This document shows positions 45,431 to 53,833 of a stretch of DNA of 64,000 bases, piece by piece. The notes under the pieces are model-generated. The model made no database searches. It saw only the letters and a program-made list of their open reading frames with translations, and had not been told where the DNA came from. Source of the DNA: Candidatus Binatia bacterium (lineage in GTDB: Bacteria; Desulfobacterota_B; Binatia; UBA9968; JAJDTQ01); assembly GCA_022827045.1 (NCBI GenBank), contig JAJDTQ010000145.1:1-64000 (forward strand), written 5' to 3'. The stretch's first letter is position 1, and each line of letters starts with the position of its first letter. The translations under genes were made by a program, and so were the position numbers.

Positions 45431-46315
45431 ATGGAACTGACGCTGGCACACTACCGCAACCGCTTCTGCATGTACCGCACCTACTTCGCCCTGGGGGAGG
45501 GCATCGTGAAGCCCGAGGGCTTCGACCTGAAGGTCATCGAGGTGGCCGACCCGCCGAGCCACGAGCTCGAAGAGGTGCTGATCCGGGGCGAGGTGGCGTT
45601 CGCAAACATCTATCTGCCCAACTTCCTCAAGCGCAAGCTCGGCGGCGCTCCAATCGTCGGGCTGTCCACGGAGTGGAAGTCCACCTCCAAGGGCAACGGC
45701 GTCTTCGTGCTCAAGGACGGACCGGTGCAGACCCCCAAGGACCTGGAAGGACGGCTCATTGCCAGCCACCACTCCGATCCCCACGCCATGCACTGCTTCC
45801 TCCTGCGCAAGCACTACAAGGTGGACGACTCCACCATCCGCTGGGAATCCCATCCACAGGAAGAGCTCATCGCGATCCTCAAGGAGGGCAAGGCCGATGC
45901 CGTGACGCTCATCGACCAGGTCTTCTGGCACGGCGAGAAGGACCCCGATGTCCGCTGCCTCTACACCGACGGCGACGCCTGGCGCGGCCTGCACGGCCTC
46001 CCGGAGATCATCAAGCACATGCTCGCCACCCGCGAGGACCTGTTGCAGGAGCATCCGGAGTTCGCCGGCCATATCCTCGACGCCTGCCGCAAGTCCATCG
46101 CCTACAGCGACGCCCACCTCGAGGAGGTGGCCGACCGCTTCATCGCCAAGTACGGCGGCGACAAGCAGGACATCCTGGCCTCCGCCGGCTACCCCAAGAT
46201 CGAGTTCACCTTCACCGACACCGAGCGCAAGGAGGCGGAAGCCACCATGGACATGCTGGTCGAGACCGGGCGACTGGAGGGACGGGTGGATCTGTCGACG
46301 GCGTTTGTGTCGTAG
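45431..46315 (+). CDS. Substrate-binding-protein-like (NMT1/THI5 or 4,5-dihydroxyphthalate decarboxylase-type fold), no signal peptide
   Basis: 294 residues from an ATG at 45431 with GAGGAGG upstream. The start of the fold (ELTLAHYRNR) begins directly at the N-terminus, so there is no signal sequence and the protein should stay in the cytoplasm. Internal patterns such as GEVAFANIYLPNFLKRKLG and TPKDLEGRLIA match NMT1-like periplasmic-binding folds. It may be a cytoplasmic enzyme such as a decarboxylase of this fold rather than a transport component. Confidence 0.7.
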   Translation: MELTLAHYRNRFCMYRTYFALGEGIVKPEGFDLKVIEVADPPSHELEEVLIRGEVAFANIYLPNFLKRKLGGAPIVGLSTEWKSTSKGNGVFVLKDGPVQTPKDLEGRLIASHHSDPHAMHCFLLRKHYKVDDSTIRWESHPQEELIAILKEGKADAVTLIDQVFWHGEKDPDVRCLYTDGDAWRGLHGLPEIIKHMLATREDLLQEHPEFAGHILDACRKSIAYSDAHLEEVADRFIAKYGGDKQDILASAGYPKIEFTFTDTERKEAEATMDMLVETGRLEGRVDLSTAFVS

Positions 46316-46339
46316 CCGGCCGCTCCCGACGGTTGGGGC

Positions 46340-46366
46340 TTGACGCCCACCGTTTGGATTTATAGT
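46340..46366 (+). promoter_or_regulatory. Candidate promoter for the solute-binding protein
   Basis: TTGACG (46340-46345) and TATAGT (46361-46366, 5 of 6) with a short 15-base spacer, 37 bases ahead of the ATG at 46403. Confidence 0.4.
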
Positions 46367-46402
46367 GTGGGCGACAAATCTCGATCTCTAAGGGAGGTTC
46401 CA

Positions 46403-47443
46403 ATGCGAAGCATGATTGCAAAGACCATGGCGCTCGTGCTCGGCTTCACCCTGTGCCTGTCCGGCATGGCGCTGGCGTCGAGCGCGGAGCTGATAGCCGC
46501 GGCCAAGAAGGAAGGCAAGCTGCGGGTCATCATCTTCTCCAGCTACAAGAAGGCCGCCCAGGCCTTCGAGAAGAAGTACGGCATCAAGGTGGAGGGCACC
46601 TACCCCGGAGCACCCGACATTCTCCGCAAGGTGAGCCAGGAATCGCAGGCGGGCATTTTCGCCATCGACGTTTTCGCCACCTCGCCCGGACCGCTGAGCG
46701 GTCTGAACCATTTGACCATGCCCTACAAGCCCGCGGGATACGAAAGAGTGGCCCATGCCATGAAGCCTCTCCCCAAGGAATGGAACCAGATCCCGTTGTT
46801 CAACCACGTGGTGGGGGCGTCCTACAACAAGAAGCTGGTCTCGCCGGAGAACGCTCCCCGAAGCATTCAGGATCTGCTCAAGCCCGAGTACAAGGGAAAG
46901 ATCATCTCGCGCACGCCGTGGCTGGGTTCCAACTACCTCGTGCATATCGCCTCCTTCTACTCGTGGTTCGGAGAGAACGAAGAGAAGTGGGCCGACTACT
47001 GGACGAAGTTCAAGGCCAACGTCGCACGGTACGAGCCCAAGTGGGGACAGCTTCACGCGGCGGTGGGCCTGAAGGAGTTTGCCCTGGGCATCTTCACGCT
47101 GCCCTACACGCCTTACACGTTCGGCCGAAGCTATCCCGACCTGGGCTACTCCACCTTCCGGGAGCCGGCCATCTGGTGGCCCAACATGGCGGCCATCCAC
47201 GGGAAGGCGCCTCATCCCAACGCGGCCAAGCTCTTCGTCGACTTCTTGGTGAGTTCTGAGGGCCAGAACATCTTCAGGGACGAAGGCCTGCTCGCCGTCG
47301 ACAAGACCGTGGAGCCCCTGGACGCGCTCAAGAAGGAGTTGACGGGCGTGAAGTTCTTCGACCCGTCCCCGCAGGTCATCGCCCGCGAGGTGAGCCAGAA
47401 CGGCGACAAGTGGAAGGCGCGCATCCAGAAGCTCTATCAATAG
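46403..47443 (+). CDS. ABC transporter solute-binding protein (family 1, iron/organic-ligand type)
   Basis: 346 residues with a Sec signal peptide (1-23, ending ALA-S). The segments EGKLRVIIFSS, FEKKYGIKVEGTYPG and the C-terminal PHPNAAKLFVDFLVSSEGQ are typical of the FbpA/PotD-like family 1 binding proteins. GGGAGG precedes the start. The fused permease on the opposite strand at 48687 is of the matching type, but no ATPase gene is in the window. The gene 35 bases downstream is an alpha/beta hydrolase. Confidence 0.86.
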   Translation: MRSMIAKTMALVLGFTLCLSGMALASSAELIAAAKKEGKLRVIIFSSYKKAAQAFEKKYGIKVEGTYPGAPDILRKVSQESQAGIFAIDVFATSPGPLSGLNHLTMPYKPAGYERVAHAMKPLPKEWNQIPLFNHVVGASYNKKLVSPENAPRSIQDLLKPEYKGKIISRTPWLGSNYLVHIASFYSWFGENEEKWADYWTKFKANVARYEPKWGQLHAAVGLKEFALGIFTLPYTPYTFGRSYPDLGYSTFREPAIWWPNMAAIHGKAPHPNAAKLFVDFLVSSEGQNIFRDEGLLAVDKTVEPLDALKKELTGVKFFDPSPQVIAREVSQNGDKWKARIQKLYQ

Positions 47444-47478
47444 CTTGAAAGGGCGGCGCCGGAACGACGCGAAGGGCC

Positions 47479-48579
47479 ATGTTCGAATTCTTTCCCGGGA
47501 ACCGAAGCTGGTCCTTCGCGTGCATCCGGCTGCTGGCCGAGAGCTACTACGGCGGCGGCGAGTTCAACGAGATCTATCGCACGACACAGCGAATCAAGTC
47601 CGGCGACATCGAGAGCTGGCACGCCGAGTGGCTTGAAACCGCGGAACGGGTAGCCGCCCGCGGTCGCGAGCAACAAGCCACCGGCCATCCGGAGAGTGCC
47701 CTCAAGGCCTTCCTGCGCGCCTCCAACTACTATCGGGTGGCCGAGTTCCTGCTGCCCTTCACCGACGACCGAAAGATCCCCACCTACCGGAAGTCCGCCG
47801 GGAGCTTTCAGGCGGCCGCGGAGCTCTCGCCCGGCATCGAGCGCGTGGAGGTGCCCTACGAGGACACCTCCATGCCCGGCTACTTTTTCCACGCCCCGGC
47901 CGGCGCCGGCGCGAAGCCGCCCGTGCTGATCTTCACCGGCGGCGCGGACTCCACCGCCGAGGAGGTCTACTTCGTCGGCGGGCCCGAGGCGGCGAAACGG
48001 GGTCTGGCCCTGCTGATTGTCGACGGCCCCGGACGTGGCGGGATGCTGAGGCTTCGCAACAGCCTGGCCATCCCCGACTTCGAGCGGCCGATTACAGCCA
48101 TGGTGGACTACCTGGAAACCCGGGGCGACGTCGACATGGACCGGGTCGCCCTCATGGGCATGAGCATGGGCGGCTACTACGTGACCCGCGCCGCCGCATA
48201 CGAGAGGCGCGTCAAGTGCTGCGTGTCGCACTTCGGCCCCTACGACTGCTATCGCGACATCTACGAGTTCTACGAGCCCCTGAGGGGACAGTTCCGCTGG
48301 ATCACGGGATCGAGCAACGAGGACGAGGTCCGCCACCGCCTGGGCCAGTTCACCCTTGCCGGCAGCATCGAGAGGGTCGAGTGCCCGCTACTCATCCTCC
48401 ACGGCGAGGACGACATCATCACCGACCCGCGCTGCGCCCACCAAACCTACGAGGAAGCCAAGTGCGAGAAGGAGCTACGCTTCCTCCGCACCGGCGAGCC
48501 CGGCGCGGTCCACTGCTCCTACGACAACCACGCCGAGATCTTCCCGTTCATGCACGACTGGGTGGCGGCCAGGGTGTAG
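47479..48579 (+). CDS. Alpha/beta-hydrolase with N-terminal helical cap (2,6-dihydroxypseudooxynicotine hydrolase/FrsA-like)
   Basis: 366 residues. An N-terminal all-helical domain of about 120 residues (ending near RKSAGSFQAAAEL) precedes the hydrolase core. Nucleophile elbow GMSMGG (Ser near residue 229), Asp in DDIITD and His in DNHAEIF complete a catalytic triad. Cap-domain hydrolases of this class cleave C-C bonds in aromatic degradation (for example nicotine) or act as peptidase-like enzymes. It is co-directional with the binding protein, consistent with hydrolysis of the imported compound (inference). Confidence 0.82.
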   Translation: MFEFFPGNRSWSFACIRLLAESYYGGGEFNEIYRTTQRIKSGDIESWHAEWLETAERVAARGREQQATGHPESALKAFLRASNYYRVAEFLLPFTDDRKIPTYRKSAGSFQAAAELSPGIERVEVPYEDTSMPGYFFHAPAGAGAKPPVLIFTGGADSTAEEVYFVGGPEAAKRGLALLIVDGPGRGGMLRLRNSLAIPDFERPITAMVDYLETRGDVDMDRVALMGMSMGGYYVTRAAAYERRVKCCVSHFGPYDCYRDIYEFYEPLRGQFRWITGSSNEDEVRHRLGQFTLAGSIERVECPLLILHGEDDIITDPRCAHQTYEEAKCEKELRFLRTGEPGAVHCSYDNHAEIFPFMHDWVAARV

Positions 48580-48585
48580 CCGCTC

Positions 48586-48621
48586 CATGAGTATTTTCGG
48601 GTGTACCGTAAAATACTCATG
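48586..48621. repeat. AT-rich 12-bp inverted repeat between convergent genes
   Basis: CATGAGTATTTT (48586-48597) and AAAATACTCATG (48610-48621) are exact complements 12 bases apart. This AT-rich palindrome stands out from the GC-rich surroundings. It may terminate transcription from both sides, or be a protein-binding site or remnant of an inserted element. Confidence 0.6.
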
Positions 48622-48686
48622 AGTTTCTCCGAGCAACCTGAGACAGGGTCCCCCCCGGTCGTGGGGGACTCTGCAAACGGGGCCGT

Positions 48687-50366
48687 TTACCCCTCCCGCC
48701 GCGACACCAACAGGTGCAGCCCCAGCGACATCAACAGCATCAGCACGCCGATGACGGCGCCGATGCCGAACTGGCCCTCGTCGAAGGCGCGCTGGAAGAG
48801 GAGGGTGGAGAGCACCTCGTTGCCGTAGGTGAACAGGATGACGGCGCCGGCGAATTCCCGCAGGTAAATCTGGAACAGCAGGATCCACACCGAGAAGAGT
48901 CCGCCGCGGAGGAACGGGATGACGATGCGCACGATGGTGCCGAGGGCACTGGCGCCCGAGGTCCAGGATGCTTCCTCGAACTCCTTGTGGAACTGGAACA
49001 GGAACGGGCTCAGGGTCCGCAGCGCGAACGGCAGGTAGTTGCCGATGAAGTAGAGCAGCAGGATCCACAGGGTGCCGTAGACCGGCGTCCGGATGTAGGC
49101 CCACACGAAGCCTACCGCCAGGATGGTGCCGGGGAAGGCCAGCGGCAGCATGGCGGCGGCCTCGATGGGGCCCTTGAGCTTGACGCCGCTACGCACCAGG
49201 AGATAGCCGACCCCGAGGGCGATGATGACCGTGGCGGTGGCCCCAGCGAAGCACAGGAACAGGGTGTTGCCCAGCGCGCGCCAGAACACGACGTCCTCGA
49301 AGGTGGCGTTCCAGTGGATGAGGGTGAGCTCGGTGAGCAGGCGCAGGCTGGGGGACACCACGAACTGAGAGAAGGAAAGCAACACGATCACCACTGCCGG
49401 CAGCACGATCACCACGGCGAAGTAGAGGGAGCAGCAAACCAGCGCCACGTAGCGCCAGAGCCCCAGCCGGTGGACGTTCTCGGGTCTGGCTTTGCCGGTG
49501 ACCGTGACGAAGCTTTCCGCCCTCCTTACCAGATGGCGGTAGAGGAACAGCGAGAGCAGGCTCAGGGGGATGATCATCATCGCCAGCGCCGCGGCGGTGT
49601 TGTAGTAGATCAGCGACTGGTAGTCCGAGGCGATGAGGTTGAAGATGGCGGAGGTGAAGACGAAAATCCCGCCTGGGGCGCCGATGAGGATGGGCACCTC
49701 CAGGGTGATGAGGCCGATGACGAAGACCAGCAGGAACGACGAGAGAATCAGCGGCCGCAGCACCGGCAGGGTCACCCGGCGGAGCGTCCCCATGACCGTG
49801 TTGCCGCAGGCGATGGACTGTTCTTCCAGCGACGGGTCCATGAGCCGGAAGGCGTTCAGGGCGATCAGGAACACGATCGGGGACTCGTAGAGCACCATGA
49901 TGAAGATCATCCCCGGGAACGAGTAGATGTTGAACAGGTTGGTGCCGAAGACCTCCCGGAACAGGACGTTGAGGACGCCGACGCGCGGACTCAGGAGCAG
50001 GATCCAGGCCAGCGCGGCGATGATCACGGGAAAGGCCCGGGGCACGATGCCGAGTTTGGCGAACACCCGGCCGTAGGGCATGTCGGTGCGCTCGACCAGA
50101 AACGCCATGGTGACGCCCAGCACGACGGAGATGGCGGCCGTCATGAAGGCGAAGACCAGAGAGTTGAAGACCAGCGTGGGGATGTCCGCGGGGATGCTGA
50201 TGGTGACGGCGCGGATCCAGTTGGCCAGGGTGACGTGTCCCGGGGCCACGGGCGAGGCCGACCAGAAGCTGCCGAAGACCAGCGCCAGCACCGGAACGAG
50301 GATGACGAAGCCGATGACCACCATCAGGATGGCATACACGGCCCTCATGGCGTTCTCGGTGTGCAT
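48687..50366 (-). CDS. ABC transporter permease, two-domain fused (FbpB/ThiP type)
   Basis: 559 residues with about 12 hydrophobic segments arranged as two BPD-type permease halves. Each half has an EAA-type loop, visible in the first half as EEQSIACGNTVMGTLRRVTLP and in the second as EFEEASWTSGASALGTIVRIVIP. The fusion is standard for iron(III) and thiamine-type importers. It follows the tandem SDR genes on the minus strand and probably works with the binding protein at 46403, whose gene is convergent. The ATPase is missing from the window. Confidence 0.87.
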   Translation of the reverse strand: MHTENAMRAVYAILMVVIGFVILVPVLALVFGSFWSASPVAPGHVTLANWIRAVTISIPADIPTLVFNSLVFAFMTAAISVVLGVTMAFLVERTDMPYGRVFAKLGIVPRAFPVIIAALAWILLLSPRVGVLNVLFREVFGTNLFNIYSFPGMIFIMVLYESPIVFLIALNAFRLMDPSLEEQSIACGNTVMGTLRRVTLPVLRPLILSSFLLVFVIGLITLEVPILIGAPGGIFVFTSAIFNLIASDYQSLIYYNTAAALAMMIIPLSLLSLFLYRHLVRRAESFVTVTGKARPENVHRLGLWRYVALVCCSLYFAVVIVLPAVVIVLLSFSQFVVSPSLRLLTELTLIHWNATFEDVVFWRALGNTLFLCFAGATATVIIALGVGYLLVRSGVKLKGPIEAAAMLPLAFPGTILAVGFVWAYIRTPVYGTLWILLLYFIGNYLPFALRTLSPFLFQFHKEFEEASWTSGASALGTIVRIVIPFLRGGLFSVWILLFQIYLREFAGAVILFTYGNEVLSTLLFQRAFDEGQFGIGAVIGVLMLLMSLGLHLLVSRREG

Positions 50367-50411
50367 GGCCTCCGGTCTCCGTTCAGTGCCGTCCCGGAAA
50401 GGACTCCGGTG

Positions 50412-51140
50412 TTACGCCGTGCGCAGCAGGAAGAGCTGTCCCGAGATGTAGCGCGCTGCGTCGGATATCAGGTAACGGATCAGCCCGGTGATCTCGTCCT
50501 TTTGCGTAAAGCCCCCCATGAGCGGAGATGTGGACTGCTTGAGGGTCCACTGTTCTTCCGACATGCCCGCCCGCGCCATGTCGGTCTCGGTGGCGCCGGG
50601 ACCGATGGCGTTGGCGGTGACGTTGTAGGGCGCCAGCTCCATGGCCAGGGTCTTGGTGAAGGTGATCACTCCGCCCTTGGATGCGGCGTAGTGGGAGCCC
50701 AGCCGCTGGCCCGTGACGCCCCGTCCGGAGGCGACGTTGATGATCCGTCCCGCCTTGCGCTCGGCCATGTGCTTTCCTGCCGCCTGGGAGCAAAGGAAAA
50801 GACCGGTGAGGTTGATCCGGATCACCCGCTCCCATTCCTCCGCCGGCATCTCCAGCACCGGGCAGCGCTTGATGACTCCGGCGGCGTTGAGCTGCACGTC
50901 GATGTGTCCGTATTTGTCGATGGCCGCCGCGATCATGCCGTCCACGCTGGCCTTGTCGCCGACATCCACGCCCACGGCCAGGGCTTGGCCGCCGTCCTTT
51001 TCGATGTCCGCTACCAGGGCCTGCGCGCCCTCGCCGTTGAAGTCGGCCACCACCACGCTGTGCCCGTCCTGCGCCAGCGCGCGGCAGATGGCCGATCCGA
51101 TGCCGCCGGCGCCGCCGGTTACCACCACGACCTGTGACAT
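50412..51140 (-). CDS. SDR-family oxidoreductase
   Basis: 242 residues. NAD(P)-binding TGGAGGIG, catalytic Ser in NVASGRG and YAASK. It is about half-identical in pattern to the next gene upstream, including the same C-terminus (DEITGLIRYLISDAARY). It probably oxidises or reduces a hydroxy/keto compound. The two SDR genes are 45 bases apart and probably arose by tandem duplication. Confidence 0.88.
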   Translation of the reverse strand: MSQVVVVTGGAGGIGSAICRALAQDGHSVVVADFNGEGAQALVADIEKDGGQALAVGVDVGDKASVDGMIAAAIDKYGHIDVQLNAAGVIKRCPVLEMPAEEWERVIRINLTGLFLCSQAAGKHMAERKAGRIINVASGRGVTGQRLGSHYAASKGGVITFTKTLAMELAPYNVTANAIGPGATETDMARAGMSEEQWTLKQSTSPLMGGFTQKDEITGLIRYLISDAARYISGQLFLLRTA

Positions 51141-51185
51141 GTCACCTCCAAAATTCAGTGAATAATGACTCCGCGTCCCTGCCGG

Positions 51186-51914
51186 TTACGGCGTCCGCAA
51201 CAGGAACGTCTGGCCGGTGATGAAGCGCGCCGCGTCCGACACGAGGTAGCGCACCAGACCCGTGATCTCGTCCTTCTGGGTGAGCCCGCCCTGCAACGGC
51301 TCCACGGCCTTGATGGCCGCCCATTGCTCCTCGGTGTAGCCGGCCCGGGCCATGGGCGTCTCCGTGCGGCCCGGACAGAGATTGTTCACCAGGATGTTGT
51401 CCGACGCCACCTCCACCGCCATGGACTTGGTGAAGGCGATGACGCCTGCCTTGGAGGCGGAGTAGTGGGCGGAGTAGGGTGCCCCGGCGACGCCTCTGCC
51501 CGAGGCGACGTTGATGATCCGCCCCTGCTTGCGCGAGCGCATGACCGTCGCGGCGGCCTGGCTGCACAGGAAGACACCCCGCAGGTTCACACGGATCACC
51601 CGGTCCCACTCCTCTTCGGTCATGTCGGCGATGGAAAAGCGGCCCATGAGGCCGGCGAAATTGATCTGGTGGTCGAGCTGTCCGTAGGCGTCCACGGCGC
51701 TCTGGATCATGGCCTCGACGCTTTGCTTGTCGCCCACGTCCACGCCCACCCCCAGCGCCTCCCGGCCTTCGGATTTGAGCTTGGCGGCGAGGGCCTGGGC
51801 CCCCTCCCCGTTGTAATCGGCGACCACGACCCGAAGCCCGTCCTCCGCCAGCGCGGCGCAGACCGAGGACCCCAGACCGCCCGCCCCTCCGGTTACGATA
51901 GCGACATCCGCCAT
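51186..51914 (-). CDS. SDR-family oxidoreductase (tandem paralogue)
   Basis: 242 residues from the ATG at 51914, chosen because AAGGAGG lies upstream. TGGAGGLG, NVASGRG and YSASK are present. The sequence parallels the downstream SDR from end to end, so one arose by duplication of the other. Differences in the substrate loop (around GAPYSAH against GQRLGSH) suggest changed specificity. Confidence 0.88.
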   Translation of the reverse strand: MADVAIVTGGAGGLGSSVCAALAEDGLRVVVADYNGEGAQALAAKLKSEGREALGVGVDVGDKQSVEAMIQSAVDAYGQLDHQINFAGLMGRFSIADMTEEEWDRVIRVNLRGVFLCSQAAATVMRSRKQGRIINVASGRGVAGAPYSAHYSASKAGVIAFTKSMAVEVASDNILVNNLCPGRTETPMARAGYTEEQWAAIKAVEPLQGGLTQKDEITGLVRYLVSDAARFITGQTFLLRTP

Positions 51915-52046
51915 GATGATGTGTTCCTCCTTGTGTGCGGTTCCTGCACGGGATGACACCAGCCGCGCCGGTTGCGCGGCGCCCCCGTTCCAGCCAGCCG
52001 ATCCATATCCCGGCGTGGGCGGAAAAGCAAGCGAGAGCGGGGCCTC

Positions 52047-53303
52047 TCAACCGCCCCGGGACGCATGGTAACCGGCGAACGCGCCTTCCCACCGCCCGCT
52101 CGACAGACGCCACAAGTTGGCAACGAGCCGGTGAAGCATGAACAGGCTGAACCCGCCCCAGACTCCGAAGAGCCCCAGCCCCAGGTAGAAGGACATGCCT
52201 GTCAGAGGGACGAACAGCAAAAGACCGCCTGCCAGCATGGCCCACATGAGAAAGCGGGTGTCATGGGCGCCCAGGATGAAGCCGTCCAGGGCGAAGACGA
52301 TGCCGTTGAGGGGCTGGAGCAAGATCAGCAGCAGGAAGGCCTCGCTGCGGGCCAGTTCCGCCACGGCCGCCGAAGAGGTGAAGAGTGCCAGGAGCGGTTC
52401 CTGGAGCAGCAGATAAGCCGCTCCGAAGACCGCGCCGCCGGCGCAGCCCCAGATCACCAGCATGCGGCCGAGCCGCCGGGCCCGGCGGGCGTCGCCGGCT
52501 CCCAGGTGCCGCGCCACCAGCGTCTGCCCGGCCACCGCCAGACCGTCGATGGTGTCAGAGCAGAAGATGAAGAGCTGGAAGACGATCTCGTAGGCGGCCA
52601 GGTACACCGGCCCCATGCGCGCCACCATGGCGGTAGCGAACACCAGCGAAAGCCTGAGCCCGGCCGTGCGCACGGCCAGGTGTCCGGCGATCCTGGAAAT
52701 GTTGCGGAACCGGCGCAGGTGAAGCCTCCGGCTCTTCAGTTGGTAGGGGCCCGTGTAGTCCGAGAAGAACAGGAGCCGCATGTACAACAAGATGCCCAAG
52801 GCGTGTCCGGCCACCGCCGCCACCGCCGCGCCCCGCAGGCCCAGCGCCGGAAACCCGAAACCGCCGTAGATCAGCGCGTAGTCCAGCACGATGTTGACGC
52901 CGCTCATGAGGAACGCCACCAGCATGGGCGAGAACGTGTTCTGGATGCCCCGCAGAAAGCCTACCGCCGCATAGATGGAGAAGAGCATCGGGATGGTGGC
53001 GCAGCGGATGCGGAAGTAGGGGACTCCTTGGGCGGCCACTGCCGGGGTGGCTCCCATGAGGGCATAGAGTTCGCCGGCGAACAGGAACAGGAGGGAGGCT
53101 ACCGCGAGCCCGCCGCCGACACCGAGCACCAGGGCGTGCCGGAAGATCTCGCCGCAGGCCGCGTAGTTGCGCGAGCCGTACTGGCTGGCCACGAGGCTCG
53201 TGGTGCCGAAGATAAGGAACGCGAATATCCAGACGACCGCGCCGATGAGGCTCGTGGCGATGGCCTTGGCGGCGAGCGGCTCCACCCCCAGGTGGCCGAT
53301 CAT
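52047..53303 (-). CDS. MATE-family multidrug/toxin efflux transporter (N-terminus probably longer)
   Basis: At least 418 residues with about 11-12 hydrophobic segments and MATE-type features (MIGHLGVEPLAAKAIATSLIG near the start). The reading frame stays open upstream and encodes a clear MATE first helix (LLRLAVPASLAIASEPVLN) up to about 53430, but contains no ATG, GTG or TTG. The real start is thus either non-standard or hidden by a frame error. It probably exports cationic toxic compounds with Na+ or H+. It lies downstream of the fxsA-like gene. Confidence 0.82.
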   Translation of the reverse strand: MIGHLGVEPLAAKAIATSLIGAVVWIFAFLIFGTTSLVASQYGSRNYAACGEIFRHALVLGVGGGLAVASLLFLFAGELYALMGATPAVAAQGVPYFRIRCATIPMLFSIYAAVGFLRGIQNTFSPMLVAFLMSGVNIVLDYALIYGGFGFPALGLRGAAVAAVAGHALGILLYMRLLFFSDYTGPYQLKSRRLHLRRFRNISRIAGHLAVRTAGLRLSLVFATAMVARMGPVYLAAYEIVFQLFIFCSDTIDGLAVAGQTLVARHLGAGDARRARRLGRMLVIWGCAGGAVFGAAYLLLQEPLLALFTSSAAVAELARSEAFLLLILLQPLNGIVFALDGFILGAHDTRFLMWAMLAGGLLLFVPLTGMSFYLGLGLFGVWGGFSLFMLHRLVANLWRLSSGRWEGAFAGYHASRGG

Positions 53304-53424
53304 GGCGGTGTCGGCGATGTTCAGGACCGGCTCGCTGGCGATGGCCAGCGAAGCGGGAACGGCCAGTCGCAGCAGCTCCCGGCCATCCGACGCCGGTGGC
53401 TCCGACGTGACGGCGTCGGGTGCG

Positions 53425-53829
53425 TCAGAAATGACCCGGCCCGCCTTGGGTGTAGATGCGGACGCGCGCGCTCGCCCGGTCGAAGCGCCGCCGGAGCCAG
53501 CGCTTGAACGCGTTCCGGGTGGTCGGGATGAGCATCAGGAAACCGAAGGCGTCGGTAAGTATTCCCGGAGTGATCAACAGGAGGCCGGCCACCAGGATGA
53601 TCACGCCGTCCAGCATCTCTTCCGCCGGAACGATGCCCTGGCTCAGGTTTCGCTGGATCTGCCCCAGAGTCCGCAGCCCTTCCAGCTTGGCGAGGAATGC
53701 CCCCACGACACCGGTGACGAGCACCAGGAGGATGGTGTTGAGGCCGCCGATGATCGAGCCCACCTCGATGAGAAGGTACAGCTCCACCAGCGGAACCACG
53801 GTGAACAGCAGCAGGAGTCGCGTGAACAT
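53425..53829 (-). CDS. fxsA: FxsA family membrane protein
   Basis: 134 residues. Hydrophobic helices at about 1-20 and 24-45, the conserved LLLITPGILTDAFGFL segment and a basic C-terminal tail (KRWLRRRF) match FxsA, known as a suppressor of phage exclusion in E. coli. It is a small inner-membrane protein of unknown biochemical role. It is 4 bases downstream of the BtuF-like gene. Its stop lies in the region where the MATE coding frame begins. Confidence 0.87.
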   Translation of the reverse strand: MFTRLLLLFTVVPLVELYLLIEVGSIIGGLNTILLVLVTGVVGAFLAKLEGLRTLGQIQRNLSQGIVPAEEMLDGVIILVAGLLLITPGILTDAFGFLMLIPTTRNAFKRWLRRRFDRASARVRIYTQGGPGHF

Positions 53830-53833
53830 GGGC

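Noticed and set aside
48714..51137. 807-codon plus-strand open frame opposite the ABC permease and SDR
   Set aside because: His/Gln/Glu/Arg-rich antisense shadow without motifs.
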